Shown: positions 54,545 through 63,907 of the stretch, one piece after another | Layout: each line of letters begins with the position of its first letter | Position numbering within the stretch: position 1 is the first letter of the stretch | NCBI GenBank assembly: GCA_016721245.1 | Contig: JADKIQ010000012.1 | Location: forward strand, 72,032-136,031 | From: Sphingobacteriales bacterium | GTDB taxonomy: Bacteria; Bacteroidota; Bacteroidia; Chitinophagales; JADIYW01 | Direction: 5' to 3' | DNA: 64,000 nucleotides | Program-made: the position numbers and the translations under genes | Notes under the pieces: generated by a model | Told to the model about the DNA's origin: nothing | The model's database searches: none | What the model saw: only the letters and a program-made list of their open reading frames with translations

Positions 54545-54915
54545 TGGTGGAGCTGGCGAGATTTGAACTCGCGTCCGGACAAAACGTTCATAAGCTTTCT
54601 ACATGCTTAGTAGAAACTTGATTTTCGAATTACTACAGGCGTTTTTACCAACCGATAGTAATCTTAGTTTCTGAATTTTGCACTGCAGGCGAAACAACTG
54701 CAGCACTATTCCAATTCGGTTATGCACTGGCGGATAGTATTGGAAAAACTATTCCGGAGTACAAAGGCCAAGCTTAATAACCTGTATTAAGCAGCCATTG
54801 CGAAAGTATTCTCGCCATATAAAAAAGTTGTGTGCGTTAAATTTAACGAGCCAAATTGCACAATGCTCGGCATGCTTACTTACCAACTATCCTGCCGTCA
54901 ATTCCTGTCAACCCC
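54545..54915 (-). ncRNA. ssrA: Transfer-messenger RNA (tmRNA)
   Basis: 371 bases. The 3' end reads CGCGAGTTCAAATCTCGCC, then AGCTCCACCA with encoded CCA. The 5' end GGGGTTGACAGGAATTGACG pairs with it (GGGGTTG with CAGCTCC, one G-T). The tag frame ends GGC GAG AAT ACT TTC GCA ATG GCT GCT TAA (54816 down to 54787), giving GENTFAMAA, the AMAA/ALAA-type degradation tag of this phylum. The resume codon lies just before or at GGC and is not certain. It rescues stalled ribosomes with SmpB, and pseudoknot regions fill the rest. Confidence 0.95.
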
Positions 54916-55014
54916 AATTATTTTAATGTTGAATGATGAGTGTTGAATGATGAATTAAGAGGATATTTTCCAAAGAACTAAAGATATAACTTCAAACGCA
55001 GAAGTAAAGTTCCG

Positions 55015-55022
55015 CAAAGATA
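55015..55022 (-). promoter_or_regulatory. -7 box upstream of tmRNA
   Basis: TATCTTTG on the minus strand matches the consensus, about 100 bases before the mature 5' end, as expected for a precursor leader. No -33 is apparent. Confidence 0.4.
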
Positions 55023-55077
55023 ACAAATTTAGGAGATGATGTGGTAATTAGATAATTCAGCACTCAAAATTCAGTAC

Positions 55078-56280
55078 TCACAATTCTTTATACGCTTTCA
55101 ACCCTTCTTCCAAACACTTAATCGCTTTGTTTAAATCAATAGAATTTAAAACATAGGCAATGCGCACTTCGTTTTTGCCTTTGCCTTCCGTTGCATAGAA
55201 ACCGCTGGCAGGAGCCATCATCACGGTTTCGCCTTCGTAATTAAAATCACTCAGCATCCATTGGCAAAATACATCGGTATCTTTTACCGGCAACTGTACG
55301 ATACAATAAAATGCACCACCCGGCGTATGGCATTTCACGCCTTCAATTTTATTCAGTCCTTCCACCAGCGTATCGCGGCGTTTGCGGTATTCCGTATTTA
55401 CTTTCGTGAAATAATGTTCTTCCACATCAAACATCGCAATGGCACCGAGTTGCTCCACGGTTGGCGGACTTAATCGCTGCTGTGCAAATTTTAACGCGGT
55501 TTGTAATACTTCTTTATTCTTGGTCGCAATCATGCCGATGCGCGCACCGCAGGCACTGAACCGTTTAGAAATAGAATCTATTAAAATGGCGTGCTGCTCC
55601 AGTTCCGGAAAACTCAACACCGAAGTGTAATGTTTTACATCACCGTAAATGAAATCGCGGTACACTTCATCACTGATTAAAAACAAATCGTGTTTTAAAA
55701 CGATTTCTTTCAATCGATTTAATTCCGCATCACTGTAAGCGTAACCCGTAGGATTATTCGGATTGCAGATTAGAATGGCCTTTGTTTTTTCATTGATGAC
55801 TTTCTCAAATTCATCAATAGAAGGCAGCGCAAATCCGTTTTCAAAATCAGTAGGAATGGGGCGCACTGTTATATTACCGCTTTTAGAAAAGCCGATGTAA
55901 TTAGCATATAATGGTTCCGGAATAATGATTTCATCTTCCGCATCTAAAATGGAAAACAAGGTAAACAATAACGCTTCCGAACCACCTGTTGTTACGAGCA
56001 AATCATCCGGCATTAAATTCTTCAGTCCATATCTGTTTTGAAAGAAATGTGCGTACTTATTTCTCACTTCTTCAAATCCGTTCGACGGAGAATATTCCAG
56101 TACTTTACGGTCTATCTTTTTGATAGCATCCCAGAACTGATGGGGCGTTTCTACATCCGGTTGTCCGATGTTCAGGTGATAGATATGAATGCCATTTTTT
56201 TTAGCCTGTTCAGCATAGGGTGCTAACTTACGTATCGGTGAGGCAGGCATGGCATTGCCTTTGTTGGAAATCTTTGGCAT
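55078..56280 (-). CDS. Pyridoxal-phosphate aminotransferase, class I/II
   Basis: 400 residues. The lysine motif DSISKRFSACGARIGMIATK holds the PLP-binding Lys, preceded by AILICNPNNPTGYAYSDAEL (the NPNNPTG pocket) and LISDEVYRDFIYGD (SDEVY). The overall layout fits the aspartate/alanine-type aminotransferases. It transfers an amino group between amino acids and 2-oxo acids. It sits six bases after a DUF1573 gene on the same strand, possibly co-transcribed. Confidence 0.93.
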   Translation of the reverse strand: MPKISNKGNAMPASPIRKLAPYAEQAKKNGIHIYHLNIGQPDVETPHQFWDAIKKIDRKVLEYSPSNGFEEVRNKYAHFFQNRYGLKNLMPDDLLVTTGGSEALLFTLFSILDAEDEIIIPEPLYANYIGFSKSGNITVRPIPTDFENGFALPSIDEFEKVINEKTKAILICNPNNPTGYAYSDAELNRLKEIVLKHDLFLISDEVYRDFIYGDVKHYTSVLSFPELEQHAILIDSISKRFSACGARIGMIATKNKEVLQTALKFAQQRLSPPTVEQLGAIAMFDVEEHYFTKVNTEYRKRRDTLVEGLNKIEGVKCHTPGGAFYCIVQLPVKDTDVFCQWMLSDFNYEGETVMMAPASGFYATEGKGKNEVRIAYVLNSIDLNKAIKCLEEGLKAYKEL

Positions 56281-56286
56281 AATGAG

Positions 56287-56796
56287 TCACACAAAAATAA
56301 AAAACTCCGGCGTAATTGCACGGAGTTTTAATTTTTTAAGATTTATAGTTTTTAAGTCTTTTTCGGTGCTTCCGCCCAGCATAGTACCTTCTGCTTTATT
56401 CACGCCTTGTTCCTGTGCAACGGCATTTCCTGAAATGTATAAAGTGATGGTTTCACCGTCTTTAGTCGTCACCGTGATAGATTTTCTGAAGGCACCTTCG
56501 CGCGCCATATTGTATTGTGCTTTAATAGAACCTGATTTTTTAGGCATTACCGGTTCTTTTGTCCAGGTAGGTGTGGTGCAGCCGCAAGATGCTTTCACAT
56601 CTTCTAATAGCAATGGATCGCTTGTGCTTTCGTTAATAAAATCAAATTCCCAGCTTACCGGCTTGCCTTGGGGCTGATTGCCAAAATCGTGTTCTACCGT
56701 AGAGAATTTAATTTTAGATGCTGCTTTGGGCGGCTCTGCGTTCACTAAAAAATGACTCGAAAGGGTTAAGGACAGTAGTAATAATAAGTGTTTCAT
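56287..56796 (-). CDS. DUF1573 domain secreted protein
   Basis: 169 residues with a signal peptide (about 1-20). The domain includes IKFSTVEHDFGNQPQGKPVS, EFDFINES, LLLEDVKASCGCTTPTWTKE and GSIKAQYNMAREGAFRKSIT. The GCGCT-like CGCT stretch is the hallmark of DUF1573. It has an Ig-like fold and is widespread in Bacteroidota envelopes, function unknown. It precedes the aminotransferase gene. Confidence 0.88.
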   Translation of the reverse strand: MKHLLLLLSLTLSSHFLVNAEPPKAASKIKFSTVEHDFGNQPQGKPVSWEFDFINESTSDPLLLEDVKASCGCTTPTWTKEPVMPKKSGSIKAQYNMAREGAFRKSITVTTKDGETITLYISGNAVAQEQGVNKAEGTMLGGSTEKDLKTINLKKLKLRAITPEFFIFV

Positions 56797-57000
56797 ATCT
56801 GTGTATTTTTTTGGTTAATTAAAATGTAGAAACCGTTCAATTAGTTTGCGCCACAAATCTCACAAAAAATATACCAATATGTCGGTATGCACAATTTATT
56901 TAACGACTCATTAACAACTTTATCAAAATGTGAACAAACTGACCGCTTTTTCATTAATTTAATGTATTTTTCGATTTAAATTTGGTGTGAAATTCTATTT

Positions 57001-59436
57001 ATGACTTTAATAGCTTCTAATCCATTGATAACTAAAGGGGTAAATCAACAAGTTTCTTTCGACGAATTCAAGGTCGAAGTATTGAGTGATTATCAGCTGG
57101 CTTGCATCAGCCGTGAAGCCAGTTTGACAGGCAGAAAAGAAGTGTTGACAGGTAAGGCTAAATTTGGCATTTTCGGCGACGGAAAAGAATTACCGCAAAT
57201 TGCCTTAGCCAAAGTTTTTGAAAATGGTGACTTCCGTGCGGGCTACTACCGTGACCAGACTTTTGCTTTGGCAACAGGAATTGTAACAGTGGAACATCTT
57301 TTTGGTCAGTTATATGCCAATCCGTCACTGGAAGAAGATCCGCATTCCGGCGGCCGGCAAATGAATAATCACTTTGCCACCCGTAATTTACATTCGGACG
57401 GAAGCTGGAAAGAATTAAAAAATCAGAAAAATTCCGCAGCAGATAATTCGCCTACCGCATCTCAAATGATACGTGCACTTGGTTTGGCGATGGCTTCCAA
57501 AAAATACAGAGAACTCAGCGGGCAAATCGGAGAAAACGGTTTCAGTAATAATGGCAATGAAATTTGTTTTGCCACCATTGGCGATGCCTCTACTTCAGAA
57601 GGTTTGTTCTGGGAAGTAGTAAACGCCGGCGGCGTATTGCAGGTACCTTTGATTATTTCCGTATGGGATGACGGATACGGTATTTCCGTTCCTAAAGAAG
57701 TACAAACCACCAAAGGCAGTATTTCTCAGGTGTTGAAAGGATTTCAGCGCAGCGGCAACAGCAATGGCTATGATATTTATGTGGTGAAAGGATGGAACTA
57801 TCCGCAGTTAGTTGCCACGTATAAATTAGCTGCCGATAAAACGAGAAGAACACATATTCCGGCCATTGTGCATGTAGAAGAATTAACGCAACCGCAGGGA
57901 CATTCCACTTCCGGTTCGCATGAGCGCTATAAATCTGCCGACAGATTACAATGGGAAAAAGAACATGATTGTAATGTGCAGTTCAAAAGATGGATTCTGC
58001 AGAATAAAATGGCCACGGAAGAAGAACTGACGGAAATTGAAAATGAAGCCAGAAAATATGTAGCGGAGCAAAAGAAAGTTTCCTGGAAAAAGTTTCACGG
58101 TCCTATTTTGGAAGAACTGAATGAAGCCACCGCCATCATTCAGAAAGTAGCGGAAGTCTCTGCTTATAAAGAACAACTGGAAGAGATGGAGAAGGAGTTG
58201 AAATACTCCATCGACCCGATGCGGAAAGATGTGTTCAAGACAGTTTCCGACGTGTTGATTTTGGTGAAAGATGAACGCAATAATGCGATTGAAGAACTGA
58301 AGAAATGGCGCGCCATACAAACGCAGATTAACGACGAACGATATTCTTCTTATCAGTATACCAATTCGCTGTATTCGCCCTTGCGATTGCCGATTGTGCA
58401 GGCGCAGTATGAGGAAAGAGCGTCTGTCGTAAGCGGCTATCAGGTGCTGAATGCCTGCTTTGATGCCAACTTTACCCGCGATGCAAAAATTGTAGCATTC
58501 GGAGAAGACGTTGGAAAGATTGGAGACGTGAATCAGGCGTTTGCGGGTTTACAGGCCAAGTTTGGAAAAGAACGAATTTATGATACAGGTATTCGCGAGG
58601 CGAGTATTATGGGGGAAGGCATTGGGCTGGCCATGCGTGGACTGCGACCGATTGCCGAGATTCAGTATTTAGATTACTTATTATACGGATTACAGCCTTT
58701 ATCCGATGATTTGGCGTGTTTGTCGTACAGAACAAAAGGCGGACAAAAAGCACCGCTGATTGTGCGCACGCGCGGACATCGTCTGGAAGGTATCTGGCAT
58801 ACCGGTTCTCCGATACAAATGATTCTTGGTGCCCTGCGCGGTATGCATATTTGTGTGCCAAGAAACATGACGCAGGCGGCAGGTTTTTATAATTTGCTGT
58901 TGAGAGGAGATGAGCCGGCTTTGGTCATTGAGTGTCTGAACGGCTATCGACTGAAAGAAAAAATGCCTTTGAATCCGGGAGATTTTACCGTGCCTCTGGG
59001 CGTTCCTGAAATCTTACAGGAAGGCAATGATGTTACCTTGGTAACCTATGGTTCTTGTGTGCGTGTGGCGCAGGAAGCGATGACTAATTTAAATAAAGCG
59101 GGTATTTCTGTGGAACTGATAGATGTGCAAACCTTATTGCCGTTTGATACCTATGGCGTGATTGGAAACTCTATCCGTAAAACGAATCGCGTGGTATTTT
59201 TAGATGAAGATTTTCCGGGCGGCGGTACAGCGTATATGCTGCAGCAGGTGCTGGAAAAACAAGATATATTCAGGTACTTAGACAGCGAACCGGTGACACT
59301 TTCCGCGAAAGAACACCGCGGTGCTTTCGGAAGCGACGGTGATTATTTCTGCAAACCAAGTGCGGAAGATGTATTCAATACTATCAATCAGTTGATGTAT
59401 GAAGTCAACCCTAGAAAGTTTCCCTTGATGTGGTAA
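57001..59436 (+). CDS. Fused alpha/beta 2-oxoacid dehydrogenase E1 (branched-chain or related)
   Basis: 811 residues, the sum of both E1 subunits. The alpha part (about 1-420) contains ATIGDASTSEGLFWEVVNAG, the thiamine-diphosphate motif, with RTHIPAIVHVEELTQPQGHS. The beta part (about 460-811) has VAFGEDVGKIGDVNQAF, GIREASIMGEGIGLAMRGL, IEIQ-type AEIQYLDYL and VFLDEDFPGGGTAYM. Such E1 enzymes decarboxylate 2-oxo acids and pass the acyl group to a lipoyl E2. Bacteroidota commonly have this fusion. Substrate is likely branched-chain 2-oxo acids, but not proven. Confidence 0.9.
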   Translation: MTLIASNPLITKGVNQQVSFDEFKVEVLSDYQLACISREASLTGRKEVLTGKAKFGIFGDGKELPQIALAKVFENGDFRAGYYRDQTFALATGIVTVEHLFGQLYANPSLEEDPHSGGRQMNNHFATRNLHSDGSWKELKNQKNSAADNSPTASQMIRALGLAMASKKYRELSGQIGENGFSNNGNEICFATIGDASTSEGLFWEVVNAGGVLQVPLIISVWDDGYGISVPKEVQTTKGSISQVLKGFQRSGNSNGYDIYVVKGWNYPQLVATYKLAADKTRRTHIPAIVHVEELTQPQGHSTSGSHERYKSADRLQWEKEHDCNVQFKRWILQNKMATEEELTEIENEARKYVAEQKKVSWKKFHGPILEELNEATAIIQKVAEVSAYKEQLEEMEKELKYSIDPMRKDVFKTVSDVLILVKDERNNAIEELKKWRAIQTQINDERYSSYQYTNSLYSPLRLPIVQAQYEERASVVSGYQVLNACFDANFTRDAKIVAFGEDVGKIGDVNQAFAGLQAKFGKERIYDTGIREASIMGEGIGLAMRGLRPIAEIQYLDYLLYGLQPLSDDLACLSYRTKGGQKAPLIVRTRGHRLEGIWHTGSPIQMILGALRGMHICVPRNMTQAAGFYNLLLRGDEPALVIECLNGYRLKEKMPLNPGDFTVPLGVPEILQEGNDVTLVTYGSCVRVAQEAMTNLNKAGISVELIDVQTLLPFDTYGVIGNSIRKTNRVVFLDEDFPGGGTAYMLQQVLEKQDIFRYLDSEPVTLSAKEHRGAFGSDGDYFCKPSAEDVFNTINQLMYEVNPRKFPLMW

Positions 59437-59448
59437 GATTTTTATTAT

Positions 59449-60030
59449 TTTAACGTTTTGCAGCTACTTGCAGTTTTTGCCAACCCCAAGTTCCCCTTTT
59501 GCCCCCCACCCCCAAAAAAAGCAAGAAGGGGCTGTTTCCCCCCCCCGGGGGGGCCCCCCCCCTAACCCCCCCTGGGGGCCCCCCCCCCAAAAACGGGTAG
59601 GGCTTAAGGAAAAATCTTTTTTCCGTTCCCCCCTTGTCCCCTTTTTCCCCCCCCCCCCCCCCAACCTCCGGGCCACCCTTCCCCCTTTTTTTCAACCTCC
59701 TTTTTTTTTTTTTTTTTTCCCCCCTCCTCCCCCCCCTTCAAGGTTTTTTTTTCCCCGGGCGCGCCCCCCCCACCCCCCCAAAAAAAATTTTGGGGGGCCC
59801 CCCCCCCATTTTTTTTAAAAATCCTTTTCCTTATATTTTTTTTTTAAAGGAAAGGCCCCGGGCCCTTTCCCCCTTTTTTCCTTTCCCCCTTCCCCCCCTT
59901 TAAAAACACCTCCCCCCGCCCCCTTACCGCCGCCGCCTTTCCCGGGGCCGCGGGGGTTTCGGGCCTGGGGTTTTTTGTGTTTCCTTTTTTTCTCCTTTCC
60001 TTTTCTTCCCCCCAATCGCTCCCCCCCCGC
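59449..60030. other. Homopolymer-rich low-complexity block, probable artefact
   Basis: Long runs of C, T, G and A with little other sequence, from about 59480 to 60020. The short proline- or glycine-rich ORFs across it are by-products of the runs and are not genes. Flanking it, TAACGTTTTG occurs at 59451-59460 and again at 60031-60040. The look is that of unreliable base calls at an assembly join; I see no gene in it. Confidence 0.6.
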
Positions 60031-60161
60031 TAACGTTTTGGGGCTTTGCGAAGAAGCGGATTTAGAAGCACAAATGTTCGTTTTAGCACAAATGTTCATT
60101 AGAATTCCGAATGTTCAATTTAGCACTGAACCCGCTTTTTTGCAAAACCCCTGTTAGTGGC
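60029..60161 (-). repeat. attC-like imperfect palindrome 1
   Basis: The left arm CTAACGTTTTGGGGCTTTGC and right arm GCAAAACCCCTGTTAG pair imperfectly, with AAGCGG/CCGCTT inside and an AT-rich middle (CACAAATGTTC twice). On the minus strand the order is nuclease stop, CACTAAC, stem, GTTAGCG, as in an integron cassette followed by its attC. The core matches RYYYAAC/GTTRRRY only partly. Confidence 0.45.
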
Positions 60162-60168
60162 AGGTTTT

Positions 60169-60648
60169 TTATTTTTTCCTCCATTCCCAAGGTGCTATTG
60201 GTTCTACGTCTGTCCAAAGTCCTACTATATTTTGTCTTGCTTGTTTTTCTAAATCTGCATATTCTTCATTGTCTGAATATTTAATAAAGTGCCAAGCGAA
60301 ACCATTTTTCACTAATTCTTTGTTTACGCAAATGTCATTTACATAAACTTCTGCAATTAATCTTTTGTACCTGTCTGTTTTTCCTTCGCTTACAACTTTT
60401 GCAATTTGACCGAAACATAAATTAGAAGCAAATTGTTTAGCATTTTTGCCAAACGGTTGGCTTTTTTCAGGACAGTCAATATGTGCAAGTCTAATTGTTC
60501 TTTCTTTTCCGTCACACATAATTTTGTATGTGTCGCCATCTTTAATTGCTACAACTTTACCCTCGAAATTTGTCGGTAGTTTTTCGCTGTCACGATTTTT
60601 CGAATTGCAACTTGCTAAAATCAAAAAAAGATAAATCAGTTTTTTCAT
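60169..60648 (-). CDS. Lipoprotein thermonuclease (SNase-like)
   Basis: 159 residues. The lipobox LASC (Cys14) follows a short signal peptide. The staphylococcal nuclease fold is clear: VVAIKDGDTYKI, TIRLAHIDCPEKSQPFG, TDRYKRLIAEVYV and NIVGLWTDVEPIAPWEWRK. Candidate catalytic residues are Arg53, Glu61 and Arg93, with Asp37 and Asp58 for calcium. It should cut DNA or RNA outside the cytoplasm. Its ATG overlaps the stop of the vWA-like gene by four bases (ATGA), so the two are coupled. Confidence 0.92.
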   Translation of the reverse strand: MKKLIYLFLILASCNSKNRDSEKLPTNFEGKVVAIKDGDTYKIMCDGKERTIRLAHIDCPEKSQPFGKNAKQFASNLCFGQIAKVVSEGKTDRYKRLIAEVYVNDICVNKELVKNGFAWHFIKYSDNEEYADLEKQARQNIVGLWTDVEPIAPWEWRKK

Positions 60649-61726
60649 TTCGTTACAAATTCTGTTACTCGTTTCGCTGTCAAGTCGTTTGCTTGTTCTC
60701 TTTGAATAAATACTATTTTCTTAGCGTTCATTCTTTTAAACCAGTCTTCCCAATATGTTTTTAATATTTCAAAGTCAAAACCTTTTCCTGTTTTACGTTC
60801 ATTTACTTCGCAAACTAAAATTTCAGAATTTGATAAATCAATGTCCACTTTTGGAACATTTAAACCTTTTGAAGTGATTACATCTAGTATATTTCCTATC
60901 GAAACTGCTTGGTGTAATTGACTTTCAAAACCATAAATTTTTGTATCTGCTGGTTTTCCTTCTGCTTCTAAATATCCATCTGTTATTATTACTACTTTGT
61001 TAATATAGTTGTCAAAAAGAGTTGGCTTTTTCAAATGATTTATAAGATACCTACGCAAATAAAATCTGTAATCAGCACCAAGAGGTTTATCTTTTGCTAA
61101 CTTATACATTTCTCTTATACTATTTTCAAACTGCCTGTCTTTGTCGCTTGTGAAATACAAACGATTACTTTTCCCTTTATGATTTGATAAGTCAAACTGT
61201 AAATTATTAGCAACTGCTCCAAATTGTCCTTTTGCTTGGTCTATATCGGTTACATCAATTATTAATTTGTCTTTGGTATCTTGTTTCAGTTTAGAAAAAT
61301 CAACAAAGGATTTCCAAATTGTTTGTAAAACAAAAATATCGTTACTGATTTGATTTGGATTATTCAGAGTATCTATAATTCTTCTTGATAAATCTGGAAC
61401 AATAATTAAATTAATAGATGTAGGAGCTGGCGGTAGCCAGCCTCTGCATCTTTTATTTCTTCTTCTGTTAAATTGAATGAGGATAATTTTTTCCGAGTTT
61501 CATTTACAAATTCTTCGTCTTGGTATAAATCTGCTTTATACTTGTACCAAACCATTTCAATGTCTTTTTTATTGAAACTTGTTTCAAGTTCTTTAATTGC
61601 TTTACTTTGAGTAGAAGGTCTTGTTATTAAATAAATAAACACACCGAAAAAAACAAGAAAACCAAATAATATGTATAATGGCTTTTTATCTTTTTTCTTC
61701 TTGGGTCTTCTTTGAACTGGCTCCAT
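60645..61726 (-). pseudogene. Membrane-anchored vWA-like protein, broken by a frameshift
   Basis: Two frames form one protein. The first (61406-61726, 106 residues) has a basic N-terminus and one membrane helix (PLYILFGFLVFFGVFIYLI). Its frame then shifts at TGGCTAC (61433-61438). The second frame, open upstream of its nominal TTG start at 61160, gives PPAPTSINLIIVPDLSRRI, an MIDAS-like DLS strand, and later NKVVIITDGYLEAEGKP, with TDG. One extra base between GGC and TAC would join them, for example GGCC. It lies between the membrane coiled-coil gene and the nuclease. The vWA identity is probable, not certain. Confidence 0.65.
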
Positions 61727-61731
61727 ATTTA

Positions 61732-62954
61732 TTAATTGTCTGTATTTAGGTTTTGAATTTTTTTAGAAAGCCATATGTTTTGCAATTTAATTGCTTCATC
61801 ATTTAATGGAATTGCTACATCAGTATAAAAGTTATTGTTCGTGTAGTTTTGCCAACCACCCATAAATTCTCCAACAGAACCTTTTAAAGATGCCACATTT
61901 ATTGGAATTACTCCATTCTCATAACCAATTATATCTTTTTCTTTTTCTTGAATTTTACTTTCGCAAGTTATAATATCACTTTCAAATTTGTGTATTTTAG
62001 AAACTATTTCAGATAGTTCTTTGCGTTTTTCTGTAATTTTATTGTTTACATTTTCTATCATCAATTTTACTTTTTCATTTTCTGTTTTTAAATATGAATG
62101 GCTTAAAACAAAGTTTAATAAAAAGCCCCAAACTACATAAACAACAAATCCTAAAACTAATACTAAATAAAAATTGATGTCTGAAAATATCATATTGAAT
62201 TTCCAAGTTTCATTTGTCAAACCTGCATTAAATTCATTTGTATGAACTCCTTGTGAAATTTTGTAACCAATAAATATATCTGCGATTAGTGTTATTAAAA
62301 GTAGCCACTAATAATGCCATATTTTGATGGTTTGTTTTCTAAATTAAGTTTTTTGTTGTTTTCAATTGCAACGTGTATATAAAAACCCATTGCAAGAAAA
62401 ATTACAGGAAACAGAATTATTAAGGCAATTACTCCACCTCCTTTATTCATTGCGTCTGAAAAAACATTTGGATTTATAAATCCTAAACTGCCTTGTTTTA
62501 TGCCGTAAAATGCTGAATAACCAGATGAAGAGTAAAAAACAAATAAGTACATTGTCAAAAGCAATGTTATAAATGCACCAATTACAAATGAAGAAGTATC
62601 TCCAATTTCGCCATCTCCGTTTCTGATGTCAATTTTTTCAAGTTCTAATTCTTCAATTTGTTTTTCTTTATCTTCTTTAAAACTTTTGTGTGATGAAATT
62701 TCAGCATTCGCATCATTCTTTTTAGTTTTTTCAGATTGAAGTTCTGCTTTCAGTTTTGAAATTCTGTCTTTTAAACCTTGCTCATCTAATTTTTGTTCTT
62801 CTAAAAATTGGTCGTAAACGTTGTCAAGATAACCGTCAATTCCAGCAGGTTGTGATTGAGATTTTTGAGCTGACCTAAATCCATATTGTGAGTATGTGAT
62901 TTTTCCTTTTTCGCTGTTGGTCTTCGATTGTCCGTTTTGTTTTTCGTCTGCCAT
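61732..62954 (-). pseudogene. Coiled-coil membrane protein of unknown function, broken by a frameshift
   Basis: Two frames form one protein of about 408 residues. The first (62295-62954) has a soluble start, a coiled coil (about 45-110) and two membrane helices (SFVIGAFITLLLTMYLFVFY; IALIILFPVIFLAMGFYI), ending GIISGYF. The shift is at TGGCTAC (62301-62306). The other frame continues WLLLITLIADIFIGYKISQG, another helix, then MTNETW (TTG at 62220, the apparent start of the second ORF), a fourth helix and a second coiled coil (about 285-350). No family is recognised. Its stop is five bases from the vWA-like gene, so the three genes to 60169 form one operon. Confidence 0.6.
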
Positions 62955-63016
62955 ATTTATTTATGAATTTGTTTATTTTTTGTTTGTTCGTTGTCTGCGG
63001 TGTGTTTCGGTAAACT

Positions 63017-63155
63017 TGCCACTAACGGTTGAAAATTGGCGATGGTTGTGCGTGTTTAGCACCAACCAACACTTATTTACAAATGTAATTTATTACTCAA
63101 AACTTGAATTACCAAATCTACCACAACTGACGCCAATTTTTTGTTATAAGCAGGC
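63017..63155 (-). repeat. attC-like imperfect palindrome 2
   Basis: The left arm GCCACTAACGGTTGAAAATT with GGCG pairs with the right arm CGCCAATTTTTTGTTATAAG, then CAGGC. On the minus strand it follows the DKNYY gene by six bases and ends in GTTAGTGGC, as palindrome 1 ends in GTTAGCG. It lies between two unrelated gene groups of the same orientation, as cassette arrays do. Confidence 0.45.
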
Positions 63156-63161
63156 ATATCG

Positions 63162-63683
63162 TCAGTCATGTTTTTTTAAATAACGTGAAATTCCTGTCGT
63201 GTCAGTTACAAACTTGTCCCAAAAATAGAAATGGTGTTTATCCTTGCCTGTCACGAAGCTGTATTTGCCTTCAATATTAATTGCTTCAAATGAACTAACG
63301 TCAGCTTTGGTTATGATACCATTTCTACAATCATAAACATGATTCTTGTCTTTGGCGTAAATTGAATTGTCAAGAACATGGAATGTAGGTAAGTCAGCTT
63401 CTTTTATTGGAATAATTTTGCAATCGCCATCCATTTCATATTTGCGGTATGCTTCACTTTTGTCAACAAAAAACTGATGATAATTAACCAATGTTTTAAG
63501 GTCGAGCTTAATGTTAGAATGATATGAATAACTTTCGTCTTCATTGTCAACTGTCAGGATGAAAGTTAAAGAGTCGTCAATTTTTTTAAAGATAGAATAC
63601 GGTCCATAAGATTCAATTTTATTGTTACATGAAACAACACATAGAGCAAGAAGTATAAGTAGTGTAATTATTGGTTTTCTCAT
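63162..63683 (-). CDS. DKNYY-type lipoprotein
   Basis: 173 residues with a lipobox VSC (Cys19) after a signal peptide. The C-terminal half has the repeat AKDKNHVYDCRNGIITKADV, SSFEAINIEGKYSFVTGKDK, HHFYFWDKFV. This is the DKNYY family pattern, in which short modules end in KDKNxVY or DK. The function of the family is unknown; it is probably surface-attached. The attC-like palindrome 2 follows its stop codon by six bases. Confidence 0.75.
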   Translation of the reverse strand: MRKPIITLLILLALCVVSCNNKIESYGPYSIFKKIDDSLTFILTVDNEDESYSYHSNIKLDLKTLVNYHQFFVDKSEAYRKYEMDGDCKIIPIKEADLPTFHVLDNSIYAKDKNHVYDCRNGIITKADVSSFEAINIEGKYSFVTGKDKHHFYFWDKFVTDTTGISRYLKKHD

Positions 63684-63702
63684 TGGTGATTTACGTCTGT
63701 CG

Positions 63703-63816
63703 TCATGGATTTAAGATTTTAAATATTTTCCCGTCTTTCAGTACTTTTAATTCAGATAAAAATCCAAGTTGCGAATTTCTGCAATCCTGTATTGAAATAA
63801 TCATTTCCTTTTCCAT
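63703..63816 (-). CDS. Possible small ORF, 37 residues
   Basis: MEKEMIISIQDCRNSQLGFL, SELKVLKDGKIFKILNP. A second frame starting further upstream has a signal-like MKKGAFYLLVNLIFFSNLVN but stops early at the same place. One of the two could be real or the remains of a broken gene. The rest of 63684-64000 holds palindrome 3. Confidence 0.2.
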   Translation of the reverse strand: MEKEMIISIQDCRNSQLGFLSELKVLKDGKIFKILNP

Positions 63817-63907
63817 TTACTAAATTTGAAAAAAAAATCAAGTTTACAAGTAAATAAAATGCTCCCTTTTTCATGTGATTTTTATGAATTCGTTCTGATA
63901 GTTACTG

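Noticed and set aside
54547..54580. tRNA-like 3' end with TTCAAATC loop
   Set aside because: This is the tRNA-like end of tmRNA, with the tag frame and 5' partner found 340 bases away.
59468..60099. Proline- or glycine-rich ORFs in several frames
   Set aside because: They are open only because homopolymer runs lack stop codons; sequence is not protein-like and lies in the low-quality block.
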